A DNA stretch of 16,475 bases from contig JARHYY010000050.1 in the NCBI GenBank assembly GCA_029258405.1, forward strand, positions 1 to 16,475. The letters run 5' to 3'. The translations under genes were made by a program, and so were the position numbers. The notes beneath the pieces were generated by a model. The model saw nothing but the letters and a program-made list of their open reading frames with translations, ran no database searches and was not told where the DNA came from. Positions within the stretch are counted from its first letter, which is position 1, and the number at the start of each line of letters is the position of its first letter. This document shows positions 1 to 6,885 of the stretch, piece by piece. This DNA is from Helicobacteraceae bacterium (lineage in GTDB: Bacteria; Campylobacterota; Campylobacteria; Campylobacterales; Helicobacteraceae).

Positions 1-202
1 ATTCTATATCATCTGCATTGACTTCATCAATTTCTATTGTGCCTAAACCCTTTTTGCTTATAGAATCTGCTATTGCTTTGCATTTACTTATAGTGCGTGA
101 AGCTACAATTATGCGTGAAAAGACTTCCCTATTCATTGCCATTTTGTGTGCTACCACACCACCAACGCCACCTGCTCCGATTTGTAAAACAACATTTTGC
201 AT
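1..202 (-). CDS. saccharopine / carboxynorspermidine dehydrogenase-like protein, N-terminus only (partial)
   Basis: Only the first 67 codons lie in the window; the gene continues past base 1. The start MQNVVLQIGAGGVGGVVAHK is a Rossmann fold with a GxGGxG dinucleotide-binding loop at residues 9-14, followed about 20 residues later by the second strand (RIIVASRT) that ends in a cofactor-selecting region. This pattern is typical of the saccharopine dehydrogenase family. In Campylobacterota the usual member is carboxynorspermidine/carboxyspermidine dehydrogenase, which reductively condenses aspartate semialdehyde with a diamine in polyamine synthesis. The start at 202 is supported by an AGGAG ribosome-binding site 6-7 bases upstream and by an extended -10 box at 228-236. 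The family is clear; the exact substrate cannot be decided from the N-terminus. Confidence 0.75.
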   Translation of the reverse strand, partial: MQNVVLQIGAGGVGGVVAHKMAMNREVFSRIIVASRTISKCKAIADSISKKGLGTIEIDEVNADDIE

Positions 203-227
203 ATATTTGCTCCTGAAAAATAAACAA

Positions 228-236
228 ATTATAGCA
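228..236 (-). promoter_or_regulatory. extended -10 promoter for the dehydrogenase gene
   Basis: Read on the minus strand, bases 236 to 228 are TGCTATAAT, a perfect extended -10 hexamer about 25 bases before the start codon at 202. That predicts a short 5' leader carrying the AGGAG site. Vegetative promoters of Campylobacterota usually have a strong -10 and no conserved -35, which fits. This is a sequence match only. Confidence 0.5.
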
Positions 237-279
237 ATAGCACTGTTAAAATAAGATTTCTAACATGGTAATGTTTTTG

Positions 280-327
280 TATAATAACTTAAATGAGCTC
301 ATATACTCACATTATGTACGGTATAAT
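280..327 (+). promoter_or_regulatory. candidate sigma70 promoters for the PilJ-sensor / dusB pair
   Basis: Two perfect TATAAT hexamers lie upstream of the plus-strand gene at 354, at 280-285 and 322-327. The nearer one would start transcription at about 334 and give a 20-base leader holding the AAAGGG ribosome-binding site at 343-348. Between them lies the perfect 10-bp palindrome ATGAGCTCAT at 293-302, which is placed where an operator could act on both divergent promoters. Chance matches are common in DNA this AT-rich, so confidence is moderate. Confidence 0.45.
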
Positions 328-353
328 ATCTGTTTGTTTTTTAAAGGGTATAA

Positions 354-1124
354 ATGCTGAAGAGACTTAAAATGTTGTTCTCTATCAATTATCGTATTGT
401 GGTGCTCCTTAGGAGACGCTTTATTATTTTTTGCGTATTTTTTATAGGCGTTGCATTTTTGTTGATTGTTTCTCTTTTAGATTCCCTTGAAAAACAAAGC
501 CATTTTGGTTCAATTATTAACATTAGTGGCAAGCAAAGAATGTTAGCACAAAGAATTATTTATCTAACACAAAATATGCTCTCATTAAATCTCACCAAAG
601 GAGAAGTTATACTTTACACAGAAGAGCTCTCTGAAACCCTCAATGAATTTAATGCTATCCATAAAAACTTGCAAAAACAAATACAAACCTTTGATAATAG
701 TCTTTCGCTTTATAATCTCTACTTTGGAAAACTAGATTTAAGCCACAAAATAGATTCTTTTCTGGCATTAGGTTATCAGTTTTTAGAAACGCATGATATA
801 AAGCAAAGACATGCTATCGCTAAAACTCTATGGCTTAAATGGGGTGGGGATTTAAGACAAGAAGTGCAAACTTGGACATCAGATACAATAGTTATCAATA
901 GAGAAGTTCAAATATTCCCCATTCAAGAAGGAATATCTGGGCTCTTAGAGGTATCTACTTTTAATATCCAATCTTTAGGTGAAATGTATATTAATGAAAC
1001 AAAAAGATTGCTGCTATGGGGCATATTTGGTTTTGTTATTTTGCTTATAGCATGTGCTTTGTTGGTTGTTTTTCCTTTGCTCTTTACGCTTGCTTCTTTA
1101 TTTAAGTATCAAAAAAGGAAATAA
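354..1124 (+). CDS. stand-alone PilJ/NarX-type membrane sensor protein
   Basis: This 256-residue protein has a transmembrane segment at about 22-43, a periplasmic region of about 175 residues and a second transmembrane segment at about 219-241, followed by only some 15 residues ending in KYQKRK. The periplasmic start INISGKQRMLAQRI (about 56-68) matches the first helix of the type IV pili methyl-accepting transducer N-terminal domain (PilJ, PF13675). That domain includes the nitrate-binding P-box of NarX/NarQ; R62 sits where the NarX ligand-binding arginine is expected. Proteins with this domain normally continue into HAMP, kinase or MCP signalling domains. Here nothing follows, because the stop is just after the membrane and dusB begins 6 bases later. 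The AAAGGG site 5 bases before the ATG supports the start. It probably binds a small ligand and acts through a partner, but the ligand and partner are unknown. Confidence 0.7.
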   Translation: MLKRLKMLFSINYRIVVLLRRRFIIFCVFFIGVAFLLIVSLLDSLEKQSHFGSIINISGKQRMLAQRIIYLTQNMLSLNLTKGEVILYTEELSETLNEFNAIHKNLQKQIQTFDNSLSLYNLYFGKLDLSHKIDSFLALGYQFLETHDIKQRHAIAKTLWLKWGGDLRQEVQTWTSDTIVINREVQIFPIQEGISGLLEVSTFNIQSLGEMYINETKRLLLWGIFGFVILLIACALLVVFPLLFTLASLFKYQKRK

Positions 1125-1130
1125 GATATT

Positions 1131-2099
1131 ATGAAAACTTTAAATTTTACAAATATCCTTATGCTAGCTCCACTTGCTGGATATACAGATTTACCTTTTA
1201 GAAGTATGGTAAAAAATTTTGATGTTGATATTACAGTAAGCGAAATGATAAGCTCTCATGCTCTTGCATTTAAAAATATAAAAACACAAAAAATGATTAA
1301 AAAAGCACCCAATGAAACACCTTATAGCGTACAAGTTTCAGGGAGCACACCGCAGATTATGATACAGGCTTTAGAATATCTCAACACTCAAGAAGGCATT
1401 GATATTATTGACTTTAATTGTGGTTGCCCAGCACCAAAAGTTGCTCACCATGGAAATGGGAGCGGATTATTAAAAAACCTCAACATGCTTGTTAGCATGC
1501 TTAAGGTTATTAAAGAGCATACTAATGCACCTTATACAAGCGTTAAAGTAAGGCTTGGTTTTGATAAAAAAATCCCTAAAGAAATTGCCCTAGCGCTTAA
1601 TGATGCCCCTGTAGATTTTGTTGTTGTGCATGGACGCACCAAAAAAGATGGGTACAAAAAAGAAAATATTGATTATAGCTCAATACTGCTCATGAAAAAT
1701 TTGCTCAATAAACCTCTTATAGCCAATGGAGAAATAGACAGCCCAAAAAAAGCACAACAAGTTTTGCAATACACAGGGGCAGATGGGCTTATGATAGGCA
1801 GGGCTGCCTTAAATACGCCATGGATTTTTAGTATGATAAAAAATAATCTATCAGATGACTTCATAGACACACAAAAGGAAATTGTATTAAGAAAAGAAAT
1901 TTGCCTAAACCACTTAGAAAAAATGGTAGATTTTTATGGACAAAGAGGGGTGATTATGTATCGCAAAAATATCCATCACTACTCCAAAGGGTTAGAAAAG
2001 GGCAATGGCTTTCGCCAAAGAGTTAATAATATTGAAGATTATCAAAGCATGAAAGAGGCTATAGAAGATTTCTTTATTCACACAAGAATACTAAGCTAA
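1131..2099 (+). CDS. dusB: tRNA-dihydrouridine synthase, DusB type
   Basis: This FMN/NADPH enzyme reduces specific uridines in the D-loop of tRNA to dihydrouridine. At 322 residues it is close to E. coli DusB. The TIM-barrel landmarks are in order: LAPLAGYTDLPFR at 12-24, the FNCGCPAPKV loop at 95-104 with the catalytic cysteine expected at C99, KVRLGFD at 139-145, the FMN-phosphate VHGRTKKDGY at 166-175, ANGEI at 198-202 and GADGLMIGRAAL at 216-227. The loop carries an extra cysteine (C97) where many homologues have another residue. The gene lies 6 bases after the PilJ-domain gene and is probably co-transcribed with it. The AAGGA at 1115-1119 is about 11 bases from the ATG, slightly long spacing. 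The family is certain; B rather than another Dus class is by similarity. Confidence 0.88.
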   Translation: MKTLNFTNILMLAPLAGYTDLPFRSMVKNFDVDITVSEMISSHALAFKNIKTQKMIKKAPNETPYSVQVSGSTPQIMIQALEYLNTQEGIDIIDFNCGCPAPKVAHHGNGSGLLKNLNMLVSMLKVIKEHTNAPYTSVKVRLGFDKKIPKEIALALNDAPVDFVVVHGRTKKDGYKKENIDYSSILLMKNLLNKPLIANGEIDSPKKAQQVLQYTGADGLMIGRAALNTPWIFSMIKNNLSDDFIDTQKEIVLRKEICLNHLEKMVDFYGQRGVIMYRKNIHHYSKGLEKGNGFRQRVNNIEDYQSMKEAIEDFFIHTRILS

Positions 2100-2100
2100 A

Positions 2101-2140
2101 GCAAAATCCCACTCATTTTAATAACTAGGTTTTGCCTTTT
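2101..2140 (+). terminator. possible weak terminator between convergent genes
   Basis: GCAAAATCC at 2101-2109 can pair with GGTTTTGC at 2128-2135, giving about 8 pairs with one bulged T and a loop of 18 bases, followed by CTTTT. It lies between the dusB stop and the convergent transporter stop, where a terminator is expected. The stem is AT-rich and the loop long, so it would be weak. The rest of the 65-base gap is AT-rich and shows nothing else. Confidence 0.3.
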
Positions 2141-2164
2141 GATTCTTAAATAATTATAACATTA

Positions 2165-3064
2165 TTACTTAATAGTTTTCTTGTTTGTAGTTTTGTGATT
2201 CACAAAATAAATAGCAACAATAGCTATCAAGCCACCTATAATGGTATTGAAGGTAGGTTTTTCGCCTAAAATCCACCAGCTTAAAAGCAAGGCATTAATA
2301 GGCACAAGCAAATTAAAGCTACTGACTCTATGAGTGCCAAGCTTAACTATGCCCCTATAATATAAGGTATTGGCAATAGTTATAGAAAAACATGATATAA
2401 AAAGCAAAGCACACCAAAACTTTATATCAAAGGAAAACACTAGAAATAATGACGAATCATCATAAGCGATGGTATAATAAACAAACATGCTTATGAGATT
2501 AATATAAAGATTAGTGCTTATAGGATGTATTTTATCTTTAATGCTTTGTAGTAAAAGCGTGAAAACTGCCCATGTAAAAGCAGAGGCAATGAAATACATG
2601 TTTCCATTTTGCAATAATGTTGCTGGATTATAAAGTGATAATAAGAAAAATCCCGATACCACACCCAATATAAGCCCTATAATCTCAAAAACATGGATTT
2701 TACGGCGATAAACAATAGTAAGGAGTATATAAGTCATTATAGGTATAAGTGTGGTTACAAGCACCCCGCCAGCACCCGCATAGCCCACTTTAAGCCCTGT
2801 AAAAAATAAATAGGTATAGAGCACATGAACCAATGAGGCTATAAATATAATAAACCATGCATGCATAGATATAATAAGAGGAACTTTAGCAATAAGTATC
2901 AAAGGAACAAAGGCTAAAAACGCACAGAGAAAACGCCAAAAAGCTAGGACATCAATAGGGGCATAATCAATAATGATTTTTGTAGCACTCCATGAGCCTC
3001 CCCATAAAATCATGGCTATAAAGAGCTCAAGCATAAGAATTTGTTCTTGTGTTATCTTTTTCAT
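2165..3064 (-). CDS. EamA/DMT-superfamily membrane transporter
   Basis: This protein of about 299 residues is almost entirely hydrophobic, with around ten transmembrane helices in two halves, the arrangement of the drug/metabolite transporter superfamily (EamA repeats, as in RhaT- and YdcZ-like permeases). The first helix contains the family-typical pattern AMILWGGSWSATKI, followed by an acidic/aromatic turn and WRF. The C-terminus ends in a short basic tail (HKTTNKKTIK). Members export amino acids, metabolites or drugs, and the substrate cannot be predicted here. I chose the ATG at 3064 over a TTG at 3073 because MKKITQEQILML is a normal start. Neither has a clear ribosome-binding site, so translation may depend on coupling to the small ORF ending at 3086. 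It is the last gene of the minus-strand block. Confidence 0.8.
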   Translation of the reverse strand: MKKITQEQILMLELFIAMILWGGSWSATKIIIDYAPIDVLAFWRFLCAFLAFVPLILIAKVPLIISMHAWFIIFIASLVHVLYTYLFFTGLKVGYAGAGGVLVTTLIPIMTYILLTIVYRRKIHVFEIIGLILGVVSGFFLLSLYNPATLLQNGNMYFIASAFTWAVFTLLLQSIKDKIHPISTNLYINLISMFVYYTIAYDDSSLFLVFSFDIKFWCALLFISCFSITIANTLYYRGIVKLGTHRVSSFNLLVPINALLLSWWILGEKPTFNTIIGGLIAIVAIYFVNHKTTNKKTIK

Positions 3065-3085
3065 TGCATTCAAAAAGCTGTGTAC

Positions 3086-3166
3086 TCAACTTTTCAGGGG
3101 TAGTATTTTTATATTGGTTTTAACTACCTCCACGCTAGAGCTATATTTATTCATATAATCTTCCAT
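3086..3166 (-). CDS. small ORF (26 codons) with strong ribosome-binding site, possible leader peptide or gene remnant
   Basis: AAGGA sits 6 bases before an ATG at 3166, and 26 codons follow (starting MEDYMNKYSSSVEVV) before a TGA at 3086-3088. The frame is the same as the transporter's. Past the TGA it stays open through VHSF into the transporter at 3073 and 3064, so one stop codon separates them. The peptide may be a leader that couples translation to the transporter, whose own start lacks a good ribosome-binding site. It may also be a piece of a decayed gene. I do not recognise the sequence, and coding status is unproven. Confidence 0.35.
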   Translation of the reverse strand: MEDYMNKYSSSVEVVKTNIKILPLKS

Positions 3167-3209
3167 ATCGTATCCTTTTTAGAGTATTTGCATGTATCTC
3201 TTTAGGCAT
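3147..3209 (-). CDS. small ORF (20 codons) directly after uppS
   Basis: The ATG at 3209 comes directly after the uppS TAA stop, and the last codons of uppS supply a GGAGG 7 bases upstream. The ORF encodes 20 residues (MPKEIHANTLKRIRY…) and overlaps the next small ORF by 20 bases in another frame. Removing one A from the AAAAA run (about 3176-3180) would join the two into a single reading frame, so this may be a degraded short gene. It could also be a pair of translated spacer peptides. The product is unrecognised and confidence is low. Confidence 0.25.
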   Translation of the reverse strand: MPKEIHANTLKRIRYGRLYE

Positions 3210-3890
3210 TTATATGCCTCCAAACCGTCTTTCTCGTTTATAAAATTCTTGTATATATATGCTAAGCTCCTTGGTACTAAAATCTGGCCATAAAGTATCG
3301 CTAAAAAAAAGTTCTGCATAGCTGCTCTGCCAAAGCAAAAAATTTGAAAGTCGTTTTTCGCCTCCTGTTCTCAAAAACATATCCACATTTGGACAAAAGG
3401 AAGTATCAAGAGCATTTTGTAGATTATTTTCATTAATCTCTTTTTGTTCTTTAAGAAGGCTTTTGCATGCTCTTACTATCTCATCTTTGCCCCCATAATT
3501 AAGCGCAAGAATCTGTGTAAGGTTTTCCCCATTTGCACTAAGTTCTTCTAGTGCTATAATTTCTTTATAAAGAGATGGGGAAAAAAACGATAAATCACCT
3601 ATGGCTTTAAAGCGGATACCATGTTTTTGGTAATTTTCTCGTTCCTTAAAGAGATATTCTTTAAGCAATTTCATGAGAAAATCAATCTCTAGCTTTGGGC
3701 GATTTTGATTTTCAGTTGAGAAAGCATAAAAGGTAAGATAATCTACACAGCAAGAAGAAGCACAAAATTCAGTAATGCTCTTGAGCACTTCTGCTCCTTT
3801 CTTATGCCCATCTACTCTTTTAAGCCCTCGTTTTGTAGCCCATCTCCCATTACCATCCATTACAATAGCTAAATGTCTCAAAGGATTCAT
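3210..3890 (-). CDS. uppS: undecaprenyl diphosphate synthase
   Basis: This is the cis-prenyltransferase that extends farnesyl-PP with eight isopentenyl-PP units to undecaprenyl-PP, the lipid carrier for peptidoglycan and O-antigen. The 226-residue protein carries the family motifs: IVMDGNGRWA at 9-18 with the Mg-binding, catalytic D12; FYAFSTENQNRP at 54-65; and LRTGGEKRLSNFLLW at 173-187 with the diphosphate-binding arginine and serine, followed by E193. It is a little shorter than the E. coli enzyme (about 250), as usual in Campylobacterota. It starts 2 bases after the FliK-like gene, with AAGG upstream. A run of eight T (coding strand) near the C-terminus is noted, without evidence of phase variation. 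Confidence 0.95.
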   Translation of the reverse strand: MNPLRHLAIVMDGNGRWATKRGLKRVDGHKKGAEVLKSITEFCASSCCVDYLTFYAFSTENQNRPKLEIDFLMKLLKEYLFKERENYQKHGIRFKAIGDLSFFSPSLYKEIIALEELSANGENLTQILALNYGGKDEIVRACKSLLKEQKEINENNLQNALDTSFCPNVDMFLRTGGEKRLSNFLLWQSSYAELFFSDTLWPDFSTKELSIYIQEFYKRERRFGGI

Positions 3891-3892
3891 TG

Positions 3893-4648
3893 CTAGCCTT
3901 TAATATCTATTAAAGAACTATGGCTTTCTTTAAACTCATATAAAGGTTGCACATCTTTTTGCACATTAATAGCAAACCGTGCAATACCTTTGAGATATTG
4001 AATATTATTTTGCAAAAGAATAGCGGTGCTTTGAAAGGGTGTGTTTATGTATAAATCAATACTTGTTCCATCGCTTAGCAAACGACCTCTAAGAGCACCA
4101 AGCATACTAAAAACAGCATAAAATTCAATTTCATATAATCCTTTACTTCTCTTTTTACGCATTTGCAAAAGCGATTCTCGTTCTTGTATATTCAATGGTA
4201 AAGTAAGCACTTTATTATGCAATGATAAGAGCATTTGCATATAAAAGTTAAATTCTGCCTTATTTTCTGCTGTAGCTGCCTTTTCAAACAAGGCATTCTT
4301 GAAATGCTCCCATGGATTAGGTTTGTTTTCAAAATCTCTAAGTTGCTCTTCGTTAAATCTTAATGGTGCATTACTTAAATGAGTGAGAATTTTGGGCTGC
4401 ATAATGAGATTAGATAATGCAATGAGCCCATCTGCATTTTTGCTCATTTGTGCCCAATATTTTGTACCAACGAGCAATTCATTTAAGCTCTTAGTAATTA
4501 ATGTTGTATTACCAAGTTTAAGCATATAGCGGGTTGGGCTTAGCTTTTGCAGTACTTCAATGGCAATAGGAAGTGTTGCATTAAATTGCTTTACTGAATG
4601 TGTTGCTTTTGGTTGAATCTCTGCATTATGGGTTACTTGAGTTATCAT
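3893..4648 (-). CDS. FliK-like hypothetical protein between coaBC and uppS
   Basis: The frame is open from 4753, but the likely start is the ATG at 4648 (MITQVTHNAEIQ, 251 residues), whose ATGA overlaps the coaBC stop. The upstream extension lies wholly inside coaBC. Residues about 20-80 (VLQKLSPTRYMLKLGNTTL … VGTKYWAQM … ALSNLI) resemble the repetitive beta-rich segments in FliK-type hook-length-control proteins. The C-terminal part (IEFYAVFSMLGALRGRLLSDG … LLQNNIQYL) has a shape like the flagellar hook-length C-terminal domain: a small-residue beta strand, then a helix ending in a leucine pair. It has no signal peptide or membrane segment, as expected for a cytosolic or type III exported protein. 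A gene in this place between dfp and uppS is, from memory, also present in Campylobacter. The FliK relation is inferred from pattern only. Confidence 0.5.
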   Translation of the reverse strand: MITQVTHNAEIQPKATHSVKQFNATLPIAIEVLQKLSPTRYMLKLGNTTLITKSLNELLVGTKYWAQMSKNADGLIALSNLIMQPKILTHLSNAPLRFNEEQLRDFENKPNPWEHFKNALFEKAATAENKAEFNFYMQMLLSLHNKVLTLPLNIQERESLLQMRKKRSKGLYEIEFYAVFSMLGALRGRLLSDGTSIDLYINTPFQSTAILLQNNIQYLKGIARFAINVQKDVQPLYEFKESHSSLIDIKG

Positions 4649-5889
4649 GACAACCCCTTTTTGAGCAAAGCTGCTTGTTGAATAATTTGCATACTTTGAG
4701 TAAATTTCGAGCTCTTTGTAAATGTGTAAATATCTTTGGTTGTAATAAAACAAATTTCATTTTCATCTGTTCCTAAAGGATTGCTTTGTAAAGTGTTCAA
4801 ACAAATGGCATCAAGTTTTTTTGCATAGAGTGCTTTTTTTGCATTTTCTAAGGCATTTTTTTCTTCAAGCTTGAAGCCTATAGTGCATATTTTTTCTTTA
4901 TCTATACTGCCTAAAATATCATCATTTTTTATAAGCTTCAAATGAAACTCATCGCCCATATCTTCTTTTTTAAGCTTGCCTGCATAAATACTTTCTGGTC
5001 TATAATCGCTTATGGCAGCAGCCATAAAAAGATAGGGCATTTTTGTGCCTTTTGCATGTGAGCATATAAGAGCATGTATGCATTCTTGATACGAATAGGC
5101 ATTATGCACCTTATGTATTGTTATAGCTTTTGGAATGGCAATAGTGTGCAAAAGGGTATAAGGTGCATATTGTGAAATAATCAAATGCACATCTGCCCCC
5201 TTGAGATAGAGAGCTAGGGCAAGGTTTTGTGCCATTTTTCCACTAGAAAAATTGCTCAAGAAACGAACAGAATCTATTTGCTCTTGAGAGCCACCTCCGG
5301 TTATAATAACTGTTCTATTGTCCCAAAAATCTTCTTTTAAAATCACTCTTGCACTTTGCGATACAATTTCTTCTGGGGTTTCTAATGCTCCAATGTCTTT
5401 AATCTTGCAGGCTAACTCTTTGCTTATAGGGGGGATAAGCAGGTCGCCTCTTTGTTGTAATATATGCAATGCTTCTTGTATAGGTTTAGCATAGTACATA
5501 GCCGTATTTGCTGCTGGAGCAATTATCCTTTTGCCCTCAAATGCTAGAGCTGTACTCAAAAGCAAATTATCAGCCATACCATAACAAAGCTTACTAATGG
5601 TATTAGCCGTAGCAGGAGCAATAAGCATTATATCTGCCCATCGTGCAAAAGAAATATGATTATTATTTTGTAAAGCCCATGATTCACTATTTTTATGCAA
5701 CACCTCAAAACCACTCAATGCTTCAAAGAGTAAGGGATTAATAAACTTTTGTGCTTCTTTTGTCATAACTACTCGTACAGAAGCACCCATTTTTTTAAAA
5801 AGCTGCATAATTGCTATGCTCTTATAAATAGCAATGCTCCCGCTTAATGCAAGAAGTATTTTTTTGCCTTTAAGAAGCGATGTTTCCAT
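4645..5889 (-). CDS. coaBC: bifunctional phosphopantothenoylcysteine decarboxylase / phosphopantothenate-cysteine ligase
   Basis: This enzyme catalyses two consecutive steps of coenzyme A synthesis: CoaB joins cysteine to 4'-phosphopantothenate using CTP, and CoaC decarboxylates the product with FMN. The 414-residue length is usual. The N-terminal flavoprotein half has GKKILLALSGSIA at 8-20, the active-site H78 in NNHISFARWAD, APATANTISKL at 91-101 and PAAN at 125-128 with the key asparagine N128. C161 lies in ELACKIKD. The CoaB half starts near 193 with VIITGGGSQEQID, then RFLSNFSSGKMA (209-220), MAAAISDYRP (289-298), KLKK (305-308) and GFKLE (338-342). Two CoaC motifs deviate: PAAN replaces the common PAMN, and the residues after C161 lack the usual glycine-rich GxIGxGR. 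It directly abuts the pseB stop and overlaps the next gene by ATGA. Confidence 0.93.
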   Translation of the reverse strand: METSLLKGKKILLALSGSIAIYKSIAIMQLFKKMGASVRVVMTKEAQKFINPLLFEALSGFEVLHKNSESWALQNNNHISFARWADIMLIAPATANTISKLCYGMADNLLLSTALAFEGKRIIAPAANTAMYYAKPIQEALHILQQRGDLLIPPISKELACKIKDIGALETPEEIVSQSARVILKEDFWDNRTVIITGGGSQEQIDSVRFLSNFSSGKMAQNLALALYLKGADVHLIISQYAPYTLLHTIAIPKAITIHKVHNAYSYQECIHALICSHAKGTKMPYLFMAAAISDYRPESIYAGKLKKEDMGDEFHLKLIKNDDILGSIDKEKICTIGFKLEEKNALENAKKALYAKKLDAICLNTLQSNPLGTDENEICFITTKDIYTFTKSSKFTQSMQIIQQAALLKKGLS

Positions 5890-6885
5890 TTAAAATTGCT
5901 CACTCATACGGATAATTTCCTCTTTGCTCAACCAATTATTATTGCTTAATGAATTATACTCAAAACCAATTTCTACAGGCACACCTTTTTCGCCCTTAAG
6001 TGTCACAGTGTAATCAATAGGGGTTTGAAACTGAATAGTTGGCTTGATAATAAAAAAGCTATCAAATTCTAAACTCAAATGAGAATCATCTTTAGGCACC
6101 ATGACTTCATGAAGTTTTTCGCCCGGTCTTATGCCTATGATTTTTAGCGGGATATTTGGGGCAAGAGCATGGGCTAAATCAATTATTTTCATTGAAGGAA
6201 TTTTAGGGACAAAAATTTCACCCCCATGCATACGCTCTAAATTATCAAACACAAAAGATACCCCTTCTTGCAATGTTATCCAAAAACGGGTCATTCTTTC
6301 ATCAGTAATAGGAATTTCTTGTGCTCCATTTTTAAGCAGGTTTTTGAAAAATGGGACAACACTCCCCCTTGAGCCCACTACATTGCCATAGCGAACAACA
6401 CTAAATTTAGTCATTCGAGCACCTTTCATGTTATTAGCTGCAATAAAGAGTTTATCACTTGCAAGTTTCGTAGCACCATAAAGATTAATAGGGTTAGCAG
6501 CTTTATCGGTCGAAAGGGCGATAACTTGAGAAACACCTTGTGCTAAACATGCATCAATAACATTTTGAGCACCAAATATATTTGTCTTAATACATTCAGC
6601 TGGATTATACTCTGCTATGGGTACATGCTTTAACGCAGCAGCATGAATACAAATATCTACATCATGAAGTGCTTGAAGCAATCGTTCTTTATCGCGTACA
6701 TCACCTATAAAGAATCGCATGCAAGAATCTGTAAAGTTTTGAGCCATTTCATATTGCTTGAGTTCATCTCTAGAAAACACTATGACTTTCTTAGGTTTTG
6801 CTCTTTTAAGCAATTCTGCGATAAATTTCTTGCCAAAGCTTCCTGTCCCTCCAGTGATGAGAATACTTTTATCATGAAGTTGCAT
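5890..6885 (-). CDS. pseB: UDP-N-acetylglucosamine 4,6-dehydratase (inverting), pseudaminic acid synthesis
   Basis: PseB (FlaA1) performs the first step of CMP-pseudaminic acid synthesis, turning UDP-GlcNAc into a 4-keto-6-deoxy sugar with C5 inversion. The sugar is later attached to flagellin, and glycosylation is required for filament assembly in Helicobacter and Campylobacter. The 331-residue protein is close to H. pylori FlaA1 (333). It has an extended-SDR Rossmann start ITGGTGSFGKKF at 10-21, HAAALKHVP at 81-89, and the catalytic set T126-D127-K128 in LSTDKAANPINLYGATK, with Y136 and K140. RYGNVVGSRGSVVPFF is also characteristic. The start has a strong AAGGAG site and overlaps the mrdA stop by one base (TAATG), so translation is coupled. 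No other pse gene is in the window. Confidence 0.95.
   Translation of the reverse strand: MQLHDKSILITGGTGSFGKKFIAELLKRAKPKKVIVFSRDELKQYEMAQNFTDSCMRFFIGDVRDKERLLQALHDVDICIHAAALKHVPIAEYNPAECIKTNIFGAQNVIDACLAQGVSQVIALSTDKAANPINLYGATKLASDKLFIAANNMKGARMTKFSVVRYGNVVGSRGSVVPFFKNLLKNGAQEIPITDERMTRFWITLQEGVSFVFDNLERMHGGEIFVPKIPSMKIIDLAHALAPNIPLKIIGIRPGEKLHEVMVPKDDSHLSLEFDSFFIIKPTIQFQTPIDYTVTLKGEKGVPVEIGFEYNSLSNNNWLSKEEIIRMSEQF

Noticed and set aside
18..254. Plus-strand ORF of 78 codons
   Set aside because: It is antisense to the minus-strand dehydrogenase start, which has a Rossmann motif, a ribosome-binding site and a promoter.
3204..3219. Hairpin AGGCAT-TTAT-ATGCCT over the uppS stop as a terminator
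   Set aside because: The stem is perfect but only 6 bp, and no T-run follows on either strand.
3301..3312. Homopolymer of eight A/T in uppS as a phase-variation switch
   Set aside because: uppS is essential and the tract is short; no second frame would give a sensible product.
4649..4753. N-terminal extension of the FliK-like ORF
   Set aside because: It lies entirely within coaBC in another frame; the ATG at 4648 gives the usual ATGA overlap.
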